The notes below the pieces were generated by a model. That model was not told the DNA's origin, did not search any database, and worked only from the letters and a program-made list of their open reading frames with translations. From Motacilla alba alba (lineage: Eukaryota; Chordata; Aves; Passeriformes; Motacillidae), in contig NC_052019.1 in NCBI RefSeq assembly GCF_015832195.1, positions 42,535,016-42,599,015 of the forward strand: 64,000 bases of DNA. Reading direction: 5' to 3'. Below, piece after piece: positions 39,301 to 54,300 of this stretch (positions within the stretch are counted from its first letter, which is position 1; each line of letters starts with the position of its first letter). Position numbers and translations under genes: made by a program.

Positions 39301-42300
39301 TTCATGGTCAGTAGCTAGGAAATATCCTCCTAATTGCAAACTGAACATACTGCACCTAAAGGTGATTTAAAAACCATTTTCTCTAAAGGTTTCATCTGTA
39401 CACTATTGATCTTGGTGGCACCTAGACCAGGCTTAAAATCATTTGTAGACTTCCACTTTTCCAAGTGGAAATATTAAATTTTAAAAAATAGATACTTAAT
39501 AGTTCATTAGCCGATATTGCTGACAAGGCTTTTTAGTTTAAACCACCTTTCTGATACAATTTCTGAACAACACTCCATCTTTGAACAACAATCCATTAAA
39601 CCATTTGTAAATTATTGGCATTCTGACACATTTTGAGTAAAACTGATGCAACTTATTTTAAAGTCTCTCTGTTAGCCAGGATAGTCCAATCTTCACTTAA
39701 TTTTTTCACTACTCTTTCTCTTCTAGGAACAGGAACTATTTCCAGCTTTAGTAAGAATCCCCCAAAGAATCTAACACTTGGTACTAAAGTTTTTGTAACA
39801 TGAAGTACATCTGCATATGTGTAACATATTTTCAAATTGATTTGAACATAAGAGAATAGCTGGGTGTATCAACAAAAAAACCACCCCCAAAAATACAACC
39901 CCCAAACTATGCACTCCAAAAAATCCAGTAGCTAAATCAACATTAACTTTTCAGCACTCACCCTTCAGATATTAAGATGAATGAAAAAATGGAACACTAC
40001 AGAATGATTTTCTCATACTGTCTGTGTACCCTGACAATTCCTCAGTTTGTCAAGCTAAAACTTTCCTTGTTTAGAAACATAAGAATTAGAAATTTTTGAA
40101 GGGCCTAAAAGGAAAAAAAAAGACATTTTCAAGTACATATTACATACAACGTGACATTTTCATGGTATTCAGTAAAGTCTGGATGTTTTACCAAAATTTA
40201 TTTTCACAGAATCATCTAAGTATTAGTTTTAGAAAATAACATGAACTGGACTGGCAGTGATGCCTCTGAGACCACATATTCAGAGAGTCAAAGGAATAAC
40301 TATGTGGATATTTGTAGTTTGAAATCATGTCCATTTGAACCACTTGTCTCTCTTGTTAGAGGTTAAAAATAAACAGAGAGCTAAAGTAAAAAGGTTGACA
40401 CCAAAACTGCTACCTGTGTTGTATCTGGTAGTTCGCTGATTTTTGAGAAAACAAGTTTGCCTAGACATGTTCAGATCCCTGTTTTAAAGGTAAAAGCCTA
40501 AGACATAAAAGTTATCAGTAACTAGACATTCTAAAAACATGCTAAATCAAAAAGGAATGCTGACAGGCAAGATCCCAGGCCCCATAAATATTAGCAATCA
40601 TACCACACAGAAGTCACTGCAGTCAGTATGAAACTATTTCTGAAAGAGCTGCCCCATCCAAAGGCACATAGTAACAAAGCATGGCTATTGTGGAAAAAAA
40701 AGTAAAGGCCCAACAATGTTTTAATGAAGCATAAACAAACACTCCTCTTATTGCAGTAAAAGAACAAGAAGTTTGAAATTCTAGATATGTTTATTTTACA
40801 GTAAGCACTGAAAGTGTTTAGCTGTTTCCAATTACAAGCTGACCAGCAACTCAGAGGAAAGTCCCTACCATTTATACACTTATGTTGCCAGACAAACTTT
40901 TCTCTAAAATTAATTATGAGAAAAATTTTATTAGCTCCCTAACACCTCTCTCTGGTGTAAACACATGCAGGAGGGTAATCTTGATATTAGGTGGAGCTTT
41001 TTCTGTAGACTTTATTAAAATCTGCATAAATCCTGAACTATTGTAAGCTTGCACTCTCCATGGCTTTGTTGTCTACCATAACCTTTAGAGGATCTAGAGC
41101 ATCATATCTTCCAACTCTGCATACGTGCATGCTATGTCACATAAGAGACAAATCTCTCTACAATGCCTGCTCTCCCATGAGTATATATTCCAGCCTACAT
41201 AGGCCTGCCTCAAAGGTGAGAAACAATGACCCTGCACCATCTGAAGCAGGGTCACGAGTTGAATAGAAAAGTATAAAATCCCACTATTTGTTTGGCTTTT
41301 TTTACTTCAAATGATTCTTGTTAGTTTTACTCCCTTTGAGAAATAATTTATTAATCAATCCTAATTCACAGAAGGTGTCTTAAACAACATTACCAACTGG
41401 CAAAGACAAACTTCTGAACTGCAGAGGCCATTAGAAAAAAATCCACATCTTTTGCTGTTCTATATATATTTTTACAATACTGTTCCTGTAAAATGAGACT
41501 ATCTGAATATATCCACAAGACCAGACTATTACGTAGCTTCCTCTAGTGGTCAGTCCCTAAATCTTGTTGCTTCTGCTATTTACTCTAGTTACTTGTTACA
41601 CACAAATTCTGTGTTCAAATGCTGTAAATTTGAGAAGGCATTAAAATTTATACTGCAATGTACTTCTAATACAAAAGCCAAGGAAACTAAGCCAGAACAT
41701 AGAGCAAAACATTTGTTAGTGACACTAAAACTAGTGAACTAGCTAAACAGTGAAGTCAGCAAAAAACAGAGTTATTAGTTTTTCCATTTGCACCCTTGTG
41801 AATATGCATTGTAATATATTTAGTTACATGGTCAAGTTTGACTTTCCCACCATGAGACTCAGGAAGCAAAGACAGATGTTCAGTTTTTAGCTGAGTCTTC
41901 AGATATTTGCTATGAATCATTCAAACTTTTGTTTTGACCCTGAAAATTATGTATGTGTGTGTGTGTGTGTGTGTGTGTGCGTGCACATTTTAATGAGCCT
42001 TGCTGCTGTGCAATTGGTTTGTTTCTGCAAAACTCTGCTGAGGGAGGGGGCAACTTAAAAGACACAGCAAAGCATTCAACAAATTTGAAGGCCAGTGAAA
42101 ACAGACAACAATTTGATATAGCCCTAAAATACCACAAGAATCAAGGCAGCTCTCTGTCATACAGGATGAGAAATTAACAGGATGAAATTTTACACTGGGC
42201 ATCGGGAAGATTTCCTTACAGGTTGGAGTCATTCAAGGAGGAAGAGGGAAAACCCAAAAGTAGAAAGTGACAACTGTCCGTTACAAAATATATTTTACTG

Positions 42301-45300
42301 AGCAATTCAACTGTTCAAAAGAGTGTGATTACATAACATAACAGCCATCTCTGACTCTAAAATAAGGTAGTTAGAAATCTGCTCAGGTGATTTAACTGAA
42401 AGTAATCCCAAGGGTTATGTTATCTAAATTGTACAGAAGTAGAAAATCGTATCACCCACGTGCAGCTTGAAAATCTGTGAATGAGTAACTTTTATAATAT
42501 GGTTTTTTTTCTGTGAAACAGCAGCAATAACTTTTATGTCCAGCCGAATGCATTCCATTGCCTAAGATTCTTTATTGCCTTTTTACTTTTGCCTTTGCAC
42601 TTTTCTGCACTCTGGAACCAAAAGAAATGACCCTTGACTTTTTTTTTTTCCTCCCATTCCATCTCTTCCATAAAGCCTGTCAACTTCCATCCAGCTTTGA
42701 CAAGGGCATTAACTCCCCAAAAGTGACACTACCATTTATTCATTCATACATTGCCAGCAACAATGCACACTGCCAGTGTAGCAATGCCTGACAAAACATA
42801 CAATGAAGCAGAAACCTAAAATTAAGTTCAAGGATAAATTAATTTTGAAACACTATGGCATATTCCCCTGGGAAGCCTACAGGTAGCTCAACAGTGCTAA
42901 CCTCACAGGTCGCTTAAACACTCATCCGTCCGTCACAGAAATTCACATGGAGCTTCCACACATTTGGACAAAAAAACCCAAACCCACAACATACAGACAA
43001 AAGACAAGGGCATGACTGAAGCAACTAAGTATTACATTTCCTTCCCTTTTTTTCTTTCTTTCCAGGATACTTACTTAGCTGGTAAGTCTGCGTGTTACCA
43101 GCTAATGCAGCTTGCCCTAGCACTGCAGCTGTGATTTGCTCCCTTGTGCCGTATTTAGGAACGTGCTCACTGTGACTGCTTCAAAAGAGATGCTGACTGT
43201 AAGGGTACCTCAGCACTTAAAATACCTGAAGTTACACATCCCTCTGCTGTTGCTATCTGCCCAGCCTCATTCATTTTTACAGCTGGAATCAGCTGGAATG
43301 TGTCTCCTCCTCAGGAGAGCAGGCCGCAAGGGATTTACAGCACAGTAACTAACCTCAGGTCTCAAGTTTGCTTATTCCCTGGCATACCATTACATCTTTG
43401 GGGAAAGATAACACAGCTGACAAAAATGTCACAGCTCCTCAAAATAAATAATATCTGTCCAAATTTAGAGAGTGCTGCCAACTCTGTTTATGTTCCTGGC
43501 TTTCTCTCAGAACAGCTCTAAAGCTGTGGACTTTGTTAGTAAAAGGAAGGAGAAAGATTTAGCCACATCTCTTTTCAGAAAAAGTTTTGGGCCTGTTTCT
43601 CGTCACTTTGTAACAACATTTTGGCATTATAGCAACCTGAATATGCAGTGGTGCTTGGGTAGCAATGTAAGAGCCTAATAAATAAAACATGAAAGCTGCA
43701 GTAGAGAAAATTCAATAAAATTTCATGCATGCTTTTCATTTTTCATGCTTAAGATCAAAATATTAAGCATATTTCAGTGCCAAATTCTGTATTAAAATCA
43801 CTTACCATTCTCTCTGTTCCATTACAGTTAGAAACTCCAACCAAAACCCAGCATGTCAGAGACAGTACAGTCAGTCAAGATTGTGATAACCTACTTTCAT
43901 GTAAGTGACAATTAAGTGTCTCTAATGAAATGTTTAGGTTTTAAAAAGGCAAGACAAAGTAGAAAGATACCCATCTTAACAGCACGAAACTGAAGGCAAA
44001 TGGCAGCTAGAGACTCCTCTTCCTACACACGTTCCAGGGAACAGCACAAGTTATAGAATTAACATGGCTCTGGAAAGGATGATCCTGATGTTAATTCTAA
44101 AGCATCAGCGTATTTTAATTATAGGATTGTTTCTTAACTGCTCAGGTGGTGGCAGAGTAAGTATCAATAAACCTCATGCATAATAGAACGGAACATGAAA
44201 AGAAATGGTCAGTGTACCTGTTTTGTATTGCTCAGCTTTAAAAAGAAAAGCAGTTATTCTTTGACTAACCTCTGAACACCAGATTTTAGGCTAAAGAAGT
44301 GCAGATCTTTTCAGGCAAAAGATCACTTTAAACAATGTACAACTTACGCATCTCTTCAACCACGTCTGGATCGCATTCCCTGTATTTGTCTATTTCTGTC
44401 TTTAGCTGCTCTTTTTTCTGCCGAAGGGCAGCAAGTTCCTTCAGCAGAGCTGCACGATCCGCCTGAGGATTCAAAGGATGTTGGGACATTAAAAAAAACC
44501 ACCCCAAATATTAAAAACAGTAATTATGACCCAAAGTTTTTTAAAAAATAAAACCATACAAATTTAGAAGCTGCTTTCACTACTGCTTTCTGTCTATGAA
44601 CCACTTGAGCATTTTATTTTATTACACAGAATTCTCAGAGACACTAAATGATACTGAATATCAACTGGAAGGAAAAAAGTTAAGGGAAAAATGTATCAAC
44701 AAAAGAACAATTTTCTACAACCTTTAAACCATGGTTTAACAAACTCCAAAGAGATCTCTTAATTATTGGGCTTAAAGGTTAAGCAGTATTTAGGAGTGCT
44801 AATCTTGTAATTAAAGATGGCATTACAGAAAAACCTACTATCCACCCTTCCACAAATTGAGATGCTGTGTATGAACACCCTCTGAATTTGTGTTTTTTCC
44901 ACACCATTTAAGAGCAATGGTCTCAAAAATAAATTCATACATTTATGACATGGTAGTCTTTGCTAGGATTGTACACAATACTGACCTCAAAGATTCTATT
45001 GATCAATAAGAATCTGCAGACACTGACTCAACATGAGCTCTCCCACAGCCAGCTCAGCACATACTTCTAATTCAGTCTGTAGTTACAAACACTGGAACTG
45101 GCTGATTTTCAAATAACTCAAGCTAGGGTAGCCTAGAAGAGCCAAATTGCATGAGTTTGTAAGCCATCGAGATCTTACCAATGACAATCACCATGGTAAC
45201 CCAGGCAGTCTGAGGTGTTATTGGATTTGGATTGTTATTTGTTATTACAGTTGTTGGGTTCCCTCCCCACACCCCCCCAAACTTGCATATTCCAAGTGCT

Positions 45301-48300
45301 TTTGCCAACAGTTTGGATTCAGCATGTTCTGAAAATGCAGAATGGAAATCAAAAGTTTCCAGATGCTGAGGTATGGAGGTGAGATGCTTGGAGACCTACA
45401 TTGCAATCTAGATTTTTAGGACTTCTTCCTGATGTATAATCAGGAATGAAAACGATGGAAACATCAGCCAGAACAGGATTTCCACACCAATAGCCATCTG
45501 TAGGGCAGGCCACATGCTGGAGAAGCCCAAGGCTGAAACAGTTTGTTTGGAAACATGACAAACACAACTATGTGAGAAACCTGCCTGTGATTTCTGATTA
45601 CAGTCCATTGTGAATGAATGAATGAATGAATGAATGAAGAATTCCCATTAAAGACACTGCCAAAAAGCAGGTTTTAATTAAATTTGTGGAACTGCAATAT
45701 TAACAGAGTTTGATGGTAAGGTTCACTCTATTCCTTACTAGGTAAATGAAACATACATAGGGAAAACCTAGAGTGTTTCTACAAAACAATTTGGATTTGA
45801 AGATTTGGCACTTTCCTACAAAATTCAATTCCTCCTGAAAGCTTCTGGCTGTATGTGTTTATTGGAGGTTTAAATCGCTTTAGACTGAGCATCTCAGTGC
45901 AAGTCAGCAACTTAGAATACCACACAAAGTATTTCTAACTAATATGTTGGTTATGACAAGCACAGGAAGCCTAGATATATTTTTTGCAGTATTAATAGCT
46001 TCAGCATGCAAAGAGCACCAAGCTTACATGACTGCTCAGAACAGTAATTTAGGAAACTATACTACAAATAAGTTGAAAAAAAAAACAAACCAGCATCTAA
46101 TCTTGTAGTTAGCAGATTTTAAGATACTTTTAAATCTGAAAACATTTGGAAGTCCTACAATAGTTTTACAAGAAGTACATACTTGTAGTACTATTACCTT
46201 GTAGGATTACATTCCCCCCAAAGCAACTTACAGTATCTTCACGTCCAATTTTTGATTTCTCAATGCTTTTTTCTAAAGCCTCTTTTTTCTGACTGCTTTC
46301 AGCAAACTGATAAAGAAAACAAAAAACAAAATCAAACTTTTTCAGTAACATTAAACACAGCTATAAAATGTGCATACATATTAATGTATTTAAATAAACA
46401 AGTGAATATGTCTTTTTAAAATACACGTGTTTAAAAAAATTTATATTTTAAAATACATGGGTAACTTATGTAATAAAAATAAAGACAAAATAAAGACAAA
46501 AGTGCCCAAATATAAATCTGAGGCTCTGAACCACAGAGAAGAATTACAGGAAACAACTTCAAGTCTAAGAAATTTTTATTCCTGTGGCACATAATCTTGT
46601 TATATACTGCATGTTCAGCATGGGACTAAAATCCTATTTCACACCATAATCTGGCATCTCTATGCAAAGGACCCCGTAATATGGAGGCTTTGGATCTGAT
46701 GATTTCCTTTGGTCCTTTTCCAGCTGTCCCTATTCAATGGAAGCAGTGACAAAAGCTGCAGCAGGTCCACCTGCTCAGCTGCGGACACCGGTGTTCCCAA
46801 AGTCTGGTATGCCACTGGCATGGCCCCAACCCCTTTTACATGCTGATGAACAGAAGCCTCTGTTCAAAGGCACGCAAAGCTGCAGCCTCCTTTTACTGTG
46901 TGGCCCTTGCACTGCTAGACCTCCCAGAGATGCCTTCCTTCAGGCCCAAGGCAGAGCAATCTCACAGGGCTGGTACAAATAATCCTTCCATTTTTCTGTT
47001 ACATCAGGAGAAATAATTTGCCAACAGAGATCTCTCTCCATTAACCTGCCACCGATCTTGAACCAGGCACTTCCAGTTCAGTTGGCAGTTTTCTAGAGAT
47101 ACTTTGGAAACTCTTAAGCTGAGCAGGAGTTATGACTCAACGCTCAGGGACACCATATTCAACATCAGACAAAGCACCTTAAAATGTTAAATGAGGTGAA
47201 CGAGAATGAAAAAAAAATTCTAATAAAATACAGTTACTGCACTGAAACCAACACAAAAGAAAAAAAAATTGCTTTTTGAGTACCCTTTGTTTGAGTTTTA
47301 AAACTAAAGCACCAATCAGTATATTGCACTAATTGTGAAAAGAACAGCTGTCAGAGCTCAGCTTTTACTCTGCTCTACCCCAACATTCCCCACATGAGTC
47401 CTCCACTTCTGCATTCCCTTTCTCACTGAGGATCCCACTGAGTGCAAAAGCATTCCCAGATATTTCTTGCAATCCCCAGCCTTGATAATTTAACCATAAT
47501 GTTAAATCATGCTGCTGATATAAATACATTCATGCAACACAAACTGAACTTCTTTGGAGGTATAATCTCTTCTCAATTTCAATTTAAACTAATGTTTGGT
47601 CTGTATTTTCAGAATATTAAATGCAAATGTATGATAAATATCAGGCAGAGTCAGTCATAACAGTACAAAGAAACTCCATACTGGTGGTCCATAAAGATTA
47701 GGATACAGCCCAACTGCAGCTCACTGGGTTTAGTGTTTCCTTTCACAGCTTGATTTTTAAAAATAATTACTCTGTGTTCATTCATGTGTGAGCATGTATA
47801 CAGATAAGAAAGTTCCCTTTCTAAATGAATGCTTTAGTTTCCTTCAATTTGAGGAAAAATATGTCCAGCTAATTTACTTGCTGCTGTCAGTGCAAGAAAC
47901 CACAGAGGTGGCATGGGTTTCACTATGTGGCTTGAAGTCACCAACATCTTAATTTTGGTGGATAGTCAAAGAGTACTCCTTCCAGGCTTTCCACAAAATT
48001 CTTACAGGAGTAGATGTGTTAGTCCCCACATGATGCCATACTAAACAGAGGTATACAGTTCAGAACAGGGCAAGTACTTAGATGCAGTTTGCAGTTCAGG
48101 GAAGACAAAACCCAGAGCACTTCATTTGGCATCTCTGAACACAGATTTTTCTGGAACAAAACCTGCAGAGGAAATAGAGAAGCTAAGGAGCTTACCTAGA
48201 CCCTTATACTGCAACTGCAAAGAAGCCAATGCTCTCTGCAAGAGAGGTCATAAAGGTGTCACTTCCTCCGTTTTTTTTTTTCATACTCATTAAGTTCTTA

Positions 48301-51300
48301 AGGAATGTTTCTGCTTTCTCTAAAATGGATGCATAGAAGGAGCTCTCAAGGCAGTGCAAATCATAAAAGCTGGTTTCCAGCATGGAAGCATCCAATAAGG
48401 CATCTTATAATTTTCTTGATCCTCTGTATTCCACATCATTTACTAATGCAAGAGACACTAATGACAAACTATGGGAGATAAAGGAATTTCTTAGATTCTG
48501 TCCTACACAACATGCAAGGTTGCTGTGCCATGAGGTTAGAAGACCTTCTTATTTAACATATTGCTTTCTTAACTCACAGCTTTTAATTGCTTGGGTATTT
48601 TCAGATTTTTAAATTATTCTTTAATTATTATTTCACATAACCAAAAAATTTATGAATTAAATTGACACCTCAGCTCTTTCTGCATTATTTCGAAGTCATG
48701 GTGGTTATCTTCTATAACAACACATAAAAGCTGAGGATGCAGAAAGGAATAGCAGAAGGAGGCAAGATATAGAAAAAACCCTAACACAGGACAAGGATTC
48801 AAAGGGTGAGGAACAGATGGCCAGGGTTTGTACAAAGAATCTATGACTACGGGAGAAGCAGAAAGGCTTGGATAGAGAGGTGGGAACACAGCTGAAAATA
48901 ACTATAATGAAAGAAGGAAAGACAGCAAGGGTAAAGGAGTCGGAGGAAGGATGGATACACATGATACAATACTTAATTGAAAGGCAAATGCAAATGGCAA
49001 ATGACAGTTTATAGGGCATTAAAAATAAAAAAAAAAAGCAGAATATGCAAACATTGTGTATGTATGATAGCAAACGACTGCACCTGGACAAATACAGTGA
49101 CTTACTTTCCCACTCACCAGCTGCAGAAAAGCCTGACTGCAAAGAAGCACAATAGCAAATGGAATATTTCAATCCTTGGAGCAACTTTTCAGGGGAAATG
49201 GCAAACAATTTCTCAAGGAAGATTAACCACTCAGAGAAATCTATCTCCTGTCAAAAGCAGAGACCGGTCCAGAGACAAAGATACTGTGTGCCCTCTATGT
49301 TTCTTGAGAGAGATGTCTGGGCTGATACAGGAACAACCTTCTGCCACAAGTGTAACTGACCAGGTGTGGAGAAGAAGTACAGAGAGATTCTACTCCCCTA
49401 CAAAGTTTCATGTCTCCTATCTGACTGCTCTGAATCAGCACATGATTAAGCAAGATGCAAGAAAGCTGCAAAAACATCATCTAGGGGAAAGAAAAGGGGA
49501 GAAGACTAAATAATTCAAAATTAAGAAGTTAAAAATGTTCTCCACAAGAGCATTTTCATGTTTTCAAAACACAGTGGGAGCCTGCAAGAAGACAGTTTAA
49601 TGAAGAAAGTAACTAGCATCTATAAAACAGGAGAGTTGGGGAACAATTTCTTTAGTTTACAGACCAATGTGATCAATTAAATGGCCCCTAGCCTTAAACA
49701 TTGATACAATCCAAAGTCCCCCAAAGTCCCCCCAAAATCCCCAAAGGGATGATTTTTCCTACTTTGCAAAGGCATCACAATGTTTAGCTATACATGTGTG
49801 CAGCACTCTGAGTGTGCAAAGTGCTGGGTGCTGGTGATAACCACCAGTTCCATCAGGGACCTTGGGGTCTGGTTTGTATCAAAGAACACAGATTAGACAT
49901 ACTCACATCATTTATAATCTAGTACGAACACATTAATACCAGGGCTCCACATCAGCAAGCCACCGATGTACGTTTGGAAGAGGAATGTTTAACCCCAACG
50001 AACAACAGCAGCAGGTTTCAGTTCCATTCCTTTTCAAAACCTGTCTGATAGACTTTTATTCTAGAATAAAAAACTACTTTTTTTTTTCTCCAGCAAAAGT
50101 TTTTGTTGGTCCTATGCCTTCTAATTCCCTTTTTAACCACTCTAACCACCAGTATCCCGCCAAACATGTAGCTTGTCTCACCATCATATTAAAATATCTA
50201 CAAACCTAGTTTAAACCATGCAAACCCAGCCCCTGAGTATGTTCACTGGCCAAGAATCAAGCCAAGGTCTCACATGCTAACCACCAAGAGTGCTCACAGC
50301 TGTTAACTCACTATCATTATGGTTTGAAAGAGAAATATCATCCATTTGGTTTTCCTTCAGCTAAACACTCAACCAAAAATGGTATTAAAAACTACTGCTC
50401 TTGGGAGCTCCACTCACTGTGGCACTACAGAAGAATTAAGGACATCCATTTTTAATTGTTTCTAACTTGCAAAGTTATTTGCTTTGGGTTTGAAGCTCAC
50501 TGTGCCTTGTTTCAGGCTAAAGGCAAGGATGGTTTGCTTTCAGCTTAAACAAAAGCAGTTCAAGAGGTTTCGGGTAACATTAAGCAGTAGATAGGTGTAT
50601 TTCTTTCCTATGTGAAAACCAACTCACTACTGAAAAACTTAAGTAGAATTGACAGAAGGCATGGAGAGAAAGTACTTCAAAGCATTCCTCTAGATTTTAA
50701 AGAAAGATAGAAAAAATTGAAGCTAAAAAGAGACTAATAACATGTAGAGAGGAAAAATGCAAAGATCAACAGCCAAAGAACAATCTGAAAATATTGAAAA
50801 CAGACTTTCGTGTTAAAAGACAGGCACAGAACATTACTAAAAGAAATCACTTAACAATTACTGTTGACTAAACTTAGAGGAAGAAAAATCCAAAGGGCAG
50901 CACACTGAAATGCAGAACTGCTTTCTTAAGTACTACACTAAGCAGGCATACAGCTACTCCTTTTACATACACAGTCACAAATCCATGCTTCCCAGAGTTT
51001 CCAAATACATGTAAGCAAACTTTGCAGCCAGCTAATCATGGTCACAACAGCATGGAGAGCCCTCCTGTGACCTGCAATACTGTGGCTTCTGCTCTGATCT
51101 CGGGATGTCCCGTATCACTCGTGAAATGCCATTTCTCCACATAACCCACCCAGTGAACTGAACTACAGCAGGAGCTGCCACCAGGTCCACTGGGACCTCA
51201 GTCAGGGATGTGATAAACATCCCATTAAACTCTCAGCGAGGCACAATTAGCAAACATACACTTGCTACATAAATACAATTAAGATCTATTCTTTTCCTAT

Positions 51301-54300
51301 CTTTTAACATTTGTGAAAGGAAGAGAAAACAGCATGCAAGGTCTTACCCTGAGTCACCACTCTAAGTAATTTCAGCAATATGAAGCAGGGATTTGTATTT
51401 GGTGAGACTTAGAAGAAACAACTAGGAGACTGCAATAGTTCAGGAAATACAGGTAAGAACAAGAGTAGAGATCAAAAGCAAGATAGAGTAAGAATTTTTA
51501 ACTCATAAACTGAAGAATAAACAAGATTTTTTTCAGCAAGAAAATATCATAAAATGGAAGGAAAACTGACTGTAAAAAAACAGAATGGAAGAGTTAGGGC
51601 CCACCATATTTCTGTATTCATAAGAACTTTTTTATTTTTTAAATACTGCAATATAGGTGTATTGGAAAAATGTTCAAGAACTCTCTTCTCTTTACACATG
51701 ATATAAATTTTACCAAAAAAAGATCTTGAATGCAATCTTTGAAAGAGTCAATTCAAAACTTGGGAGAGGATAGGGAATAAACTCAATTTTCTGGAGAAAA
51801 AGGATCACAGAATTGGTCAGGTTGGAAGGGACCACAGTGGATCATCTGGTCCAACATCCCTGCTCAAGCAGGGCTGTCATAGAGCACACTGCACAGGATT
51901 GTGTCCAGATTCTTCTTGAATATCTCCAGTGGGGGAGAATCCACAACCCCTCTGGGTAACCTGTGCTGGTGCTTGGTCACCTGTACAGTGACCTTCCTCA
52001 TTTCAGGTAGAACTTCCTGTGCATCAGTTTCTGCCCACTGCCTCTTGTCCTGCTGCTTTGCACCACCAAAAAGTGCCTCAATCCATCCTCTTGACAGCTA
52101 CTCTTTAGATATTTATACAAATTAAGGAGGTCCCCTCCCAGTCACCTCTTCTTGAGGCTGAACAAGCCTGGCCCCGCAGCCCTTCCTCATAAGAGAGATT
52201 CTCCAGACCCCCAACCAACTTAGTAGCTCTTCACTGGACCCCTCCAGGAGCTCCATGTCTCTCTTGTACTGTGGAACTTGGAACCGGATACAGAACTTCA
52301 AATGTTGCCTCACCAGGACTGAGTAGAGGGACAGGATCACTTCACTCAATCTGCTCTTCCTAATGCACCCCCAGGATACCACTGGCCTTCTTGGCCACCA
52401 CAGCACACAGGTGGCTCAGACACAGCTTGCTGTCCACCAAGTTCTCTGGGTCCTTCTCTGCTGAATTGCTTTCCAGAAGGTCGTCCCGTAGCCTGTGTTG
52501 GTACATGGTGTTTTTCTTCCCTGAGCGCAGGACCCTGCATTTGTCCCTGTTGAATTTCAGAAGGTGGCCAGATGTAATTTTAGATGGGACTTGGCCTTTC
52601 AAGTTTCATTTCTACTTCTCCTGACCACCTCTCAATACTCATTCCGAGTGGCCTGGCTTTGCTTCTATTTCCTGGGAACTTTTTACTTTTACTTGAGTAA
52701 CAGCAGCAGTTCTTTATTCATCTATGGTGGTTTCTTGTGCCCTTGGCCCAACTTCTTTCTCATTAGGATGCATCATTCTTGAGCCTGGAGGAAGTGAGCC
52801 TTGATCATCAACCAATTCTTCTGGACCCCTCTTCCCTGCAGAGCCTGGTTCCCATGGGATTCTGCCAAGAATATCCCTAAAGAGGCTGAAGTTAGTTCAC
52901 CTAAAGTCCATGGTCATCATCTTGCTTGCTGTCCTGCTACCTCTTCATCCAACACTGAACTCTATAGTCTTGTGGTCACTACAGCCAAGGCTGCCCCCAG
53001 CCTTCACATCCCCACAAGACTTCCTTGTTGGTTACTATGAGTCAGCACACCATTCCTTGTGGAACCCTTTACGACCTGTGGCAGGAAGTTATTGTCAACG
53101 CCTTCCAGGAACTTCCTGCACTGACTGCGTATGGCTGTACAGCTTCTCCAGCAGATGTCAGGGGGCTTAACAGTCCCCCACAAGAACCAAGGCCTGTGAC
53201 TTTGAGACTTGCTGCTAATTGCCTGTAGAAGGCCTCATCCCCCTCCTCCTCTTGATAGGCAGCCTGCAGCACATACCCACAACAGTGTCATTCTTTCCAA
53301 TCTCCTCTTTTATCCTGACCCCTAAGTTCTTGACTACCTCATCATGCTCATCAAGACAGAGCTGAATACGTTCCCTTTTCCCCATAACACATCATATTTG
53401 CTATTCAAAATTGAAGGATGGTACACTGATTATTTTAAGTAAATAACACTTGCTCCAAAACATCATACTAATAATCCTGCCAATGTGTAAGTTCTGTCTT
53501 TTTTAAGAGGGACTGAAGAGATAACAACTGTGAATTTTTAAGTTTAGCATTATAAATATGTCAGTGATGAAAAATGTATCTGACACTCATGCTGTGTGAG
53601 TGGAGGTTTTTTTCAGGGGACGAAACTGAAAAAATACCTGACCATCCACACAACTGTTTGACAAAGCACTACAACAACTCTAAAAACTAGTAATTCTTAA
53701 GTTAGATCTCTGCACTCATAAGCAGTATTTCTATGTTTTGCTAGATTATCCATGTGGGAAAAATTGATTTACTTGCCCCTCCCACAAACATAATTCATTT
53801 TGCATTTCAAGATGAAATTTAGGTCTATAATCCTGAGTTACTTAACATGCTAACAGAATGAGAGTAAGCAGAAATATCATACAGTAAATTAGGCATGGCT
53901 CTGTTCTCAGGCCATGCTGAATATAAGTATTTGGGCTTTTTCTGGCAAATAAAATAAAATGTGGGGTACTCAGAAAAAACAAATGAGAAATTCCCCCTCC
54001 ATAGGAACCTTCACCCATCCACGTGACAGTTCAAACGTACAAACCTGATGTTGTTACCTGCAATTATTTAAAAAATATTACCATACAGCAAATCCCTCTA
54101 CATTAAAAATATTTTAATTCAATTATTTTCCATCTTTTTAGATTTGGCATAATAATGAAGTTAATTTAGAGAAAATGTCTTGCCAAGAGCTTTTGTTTTT
54201 GCTTCATTCATTTGCAACAACATTTGATAAGTAGTGGTTACGCAACAAAAAATAACTGCTTGAGGCCAACCTCCTTAAAAAACAAAAGGTGAAAGAAACA

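Larger units (their letters stand above)
28981..44347 (-). other. MND1: MND1 intron, 15.4 kb
   Basis: A long AT-rich intron with no coding exon recognised on either strand. It holds an old CR1-like relic (about 35960-36300), a 45-bp imperfect tandem duplication (37035-37118), an A18 run (38414-38431) and a (TG)13 tract (41954-41979). The rest looks unremarkable. Confidence 0.8.

Noticed and set aside
52360..52602. An open frame resembling a reverse-transcriptase tail
   Set aside because: It belongs to the dead CR1 element, so it is recorded as a mobile element and not as a host gene.
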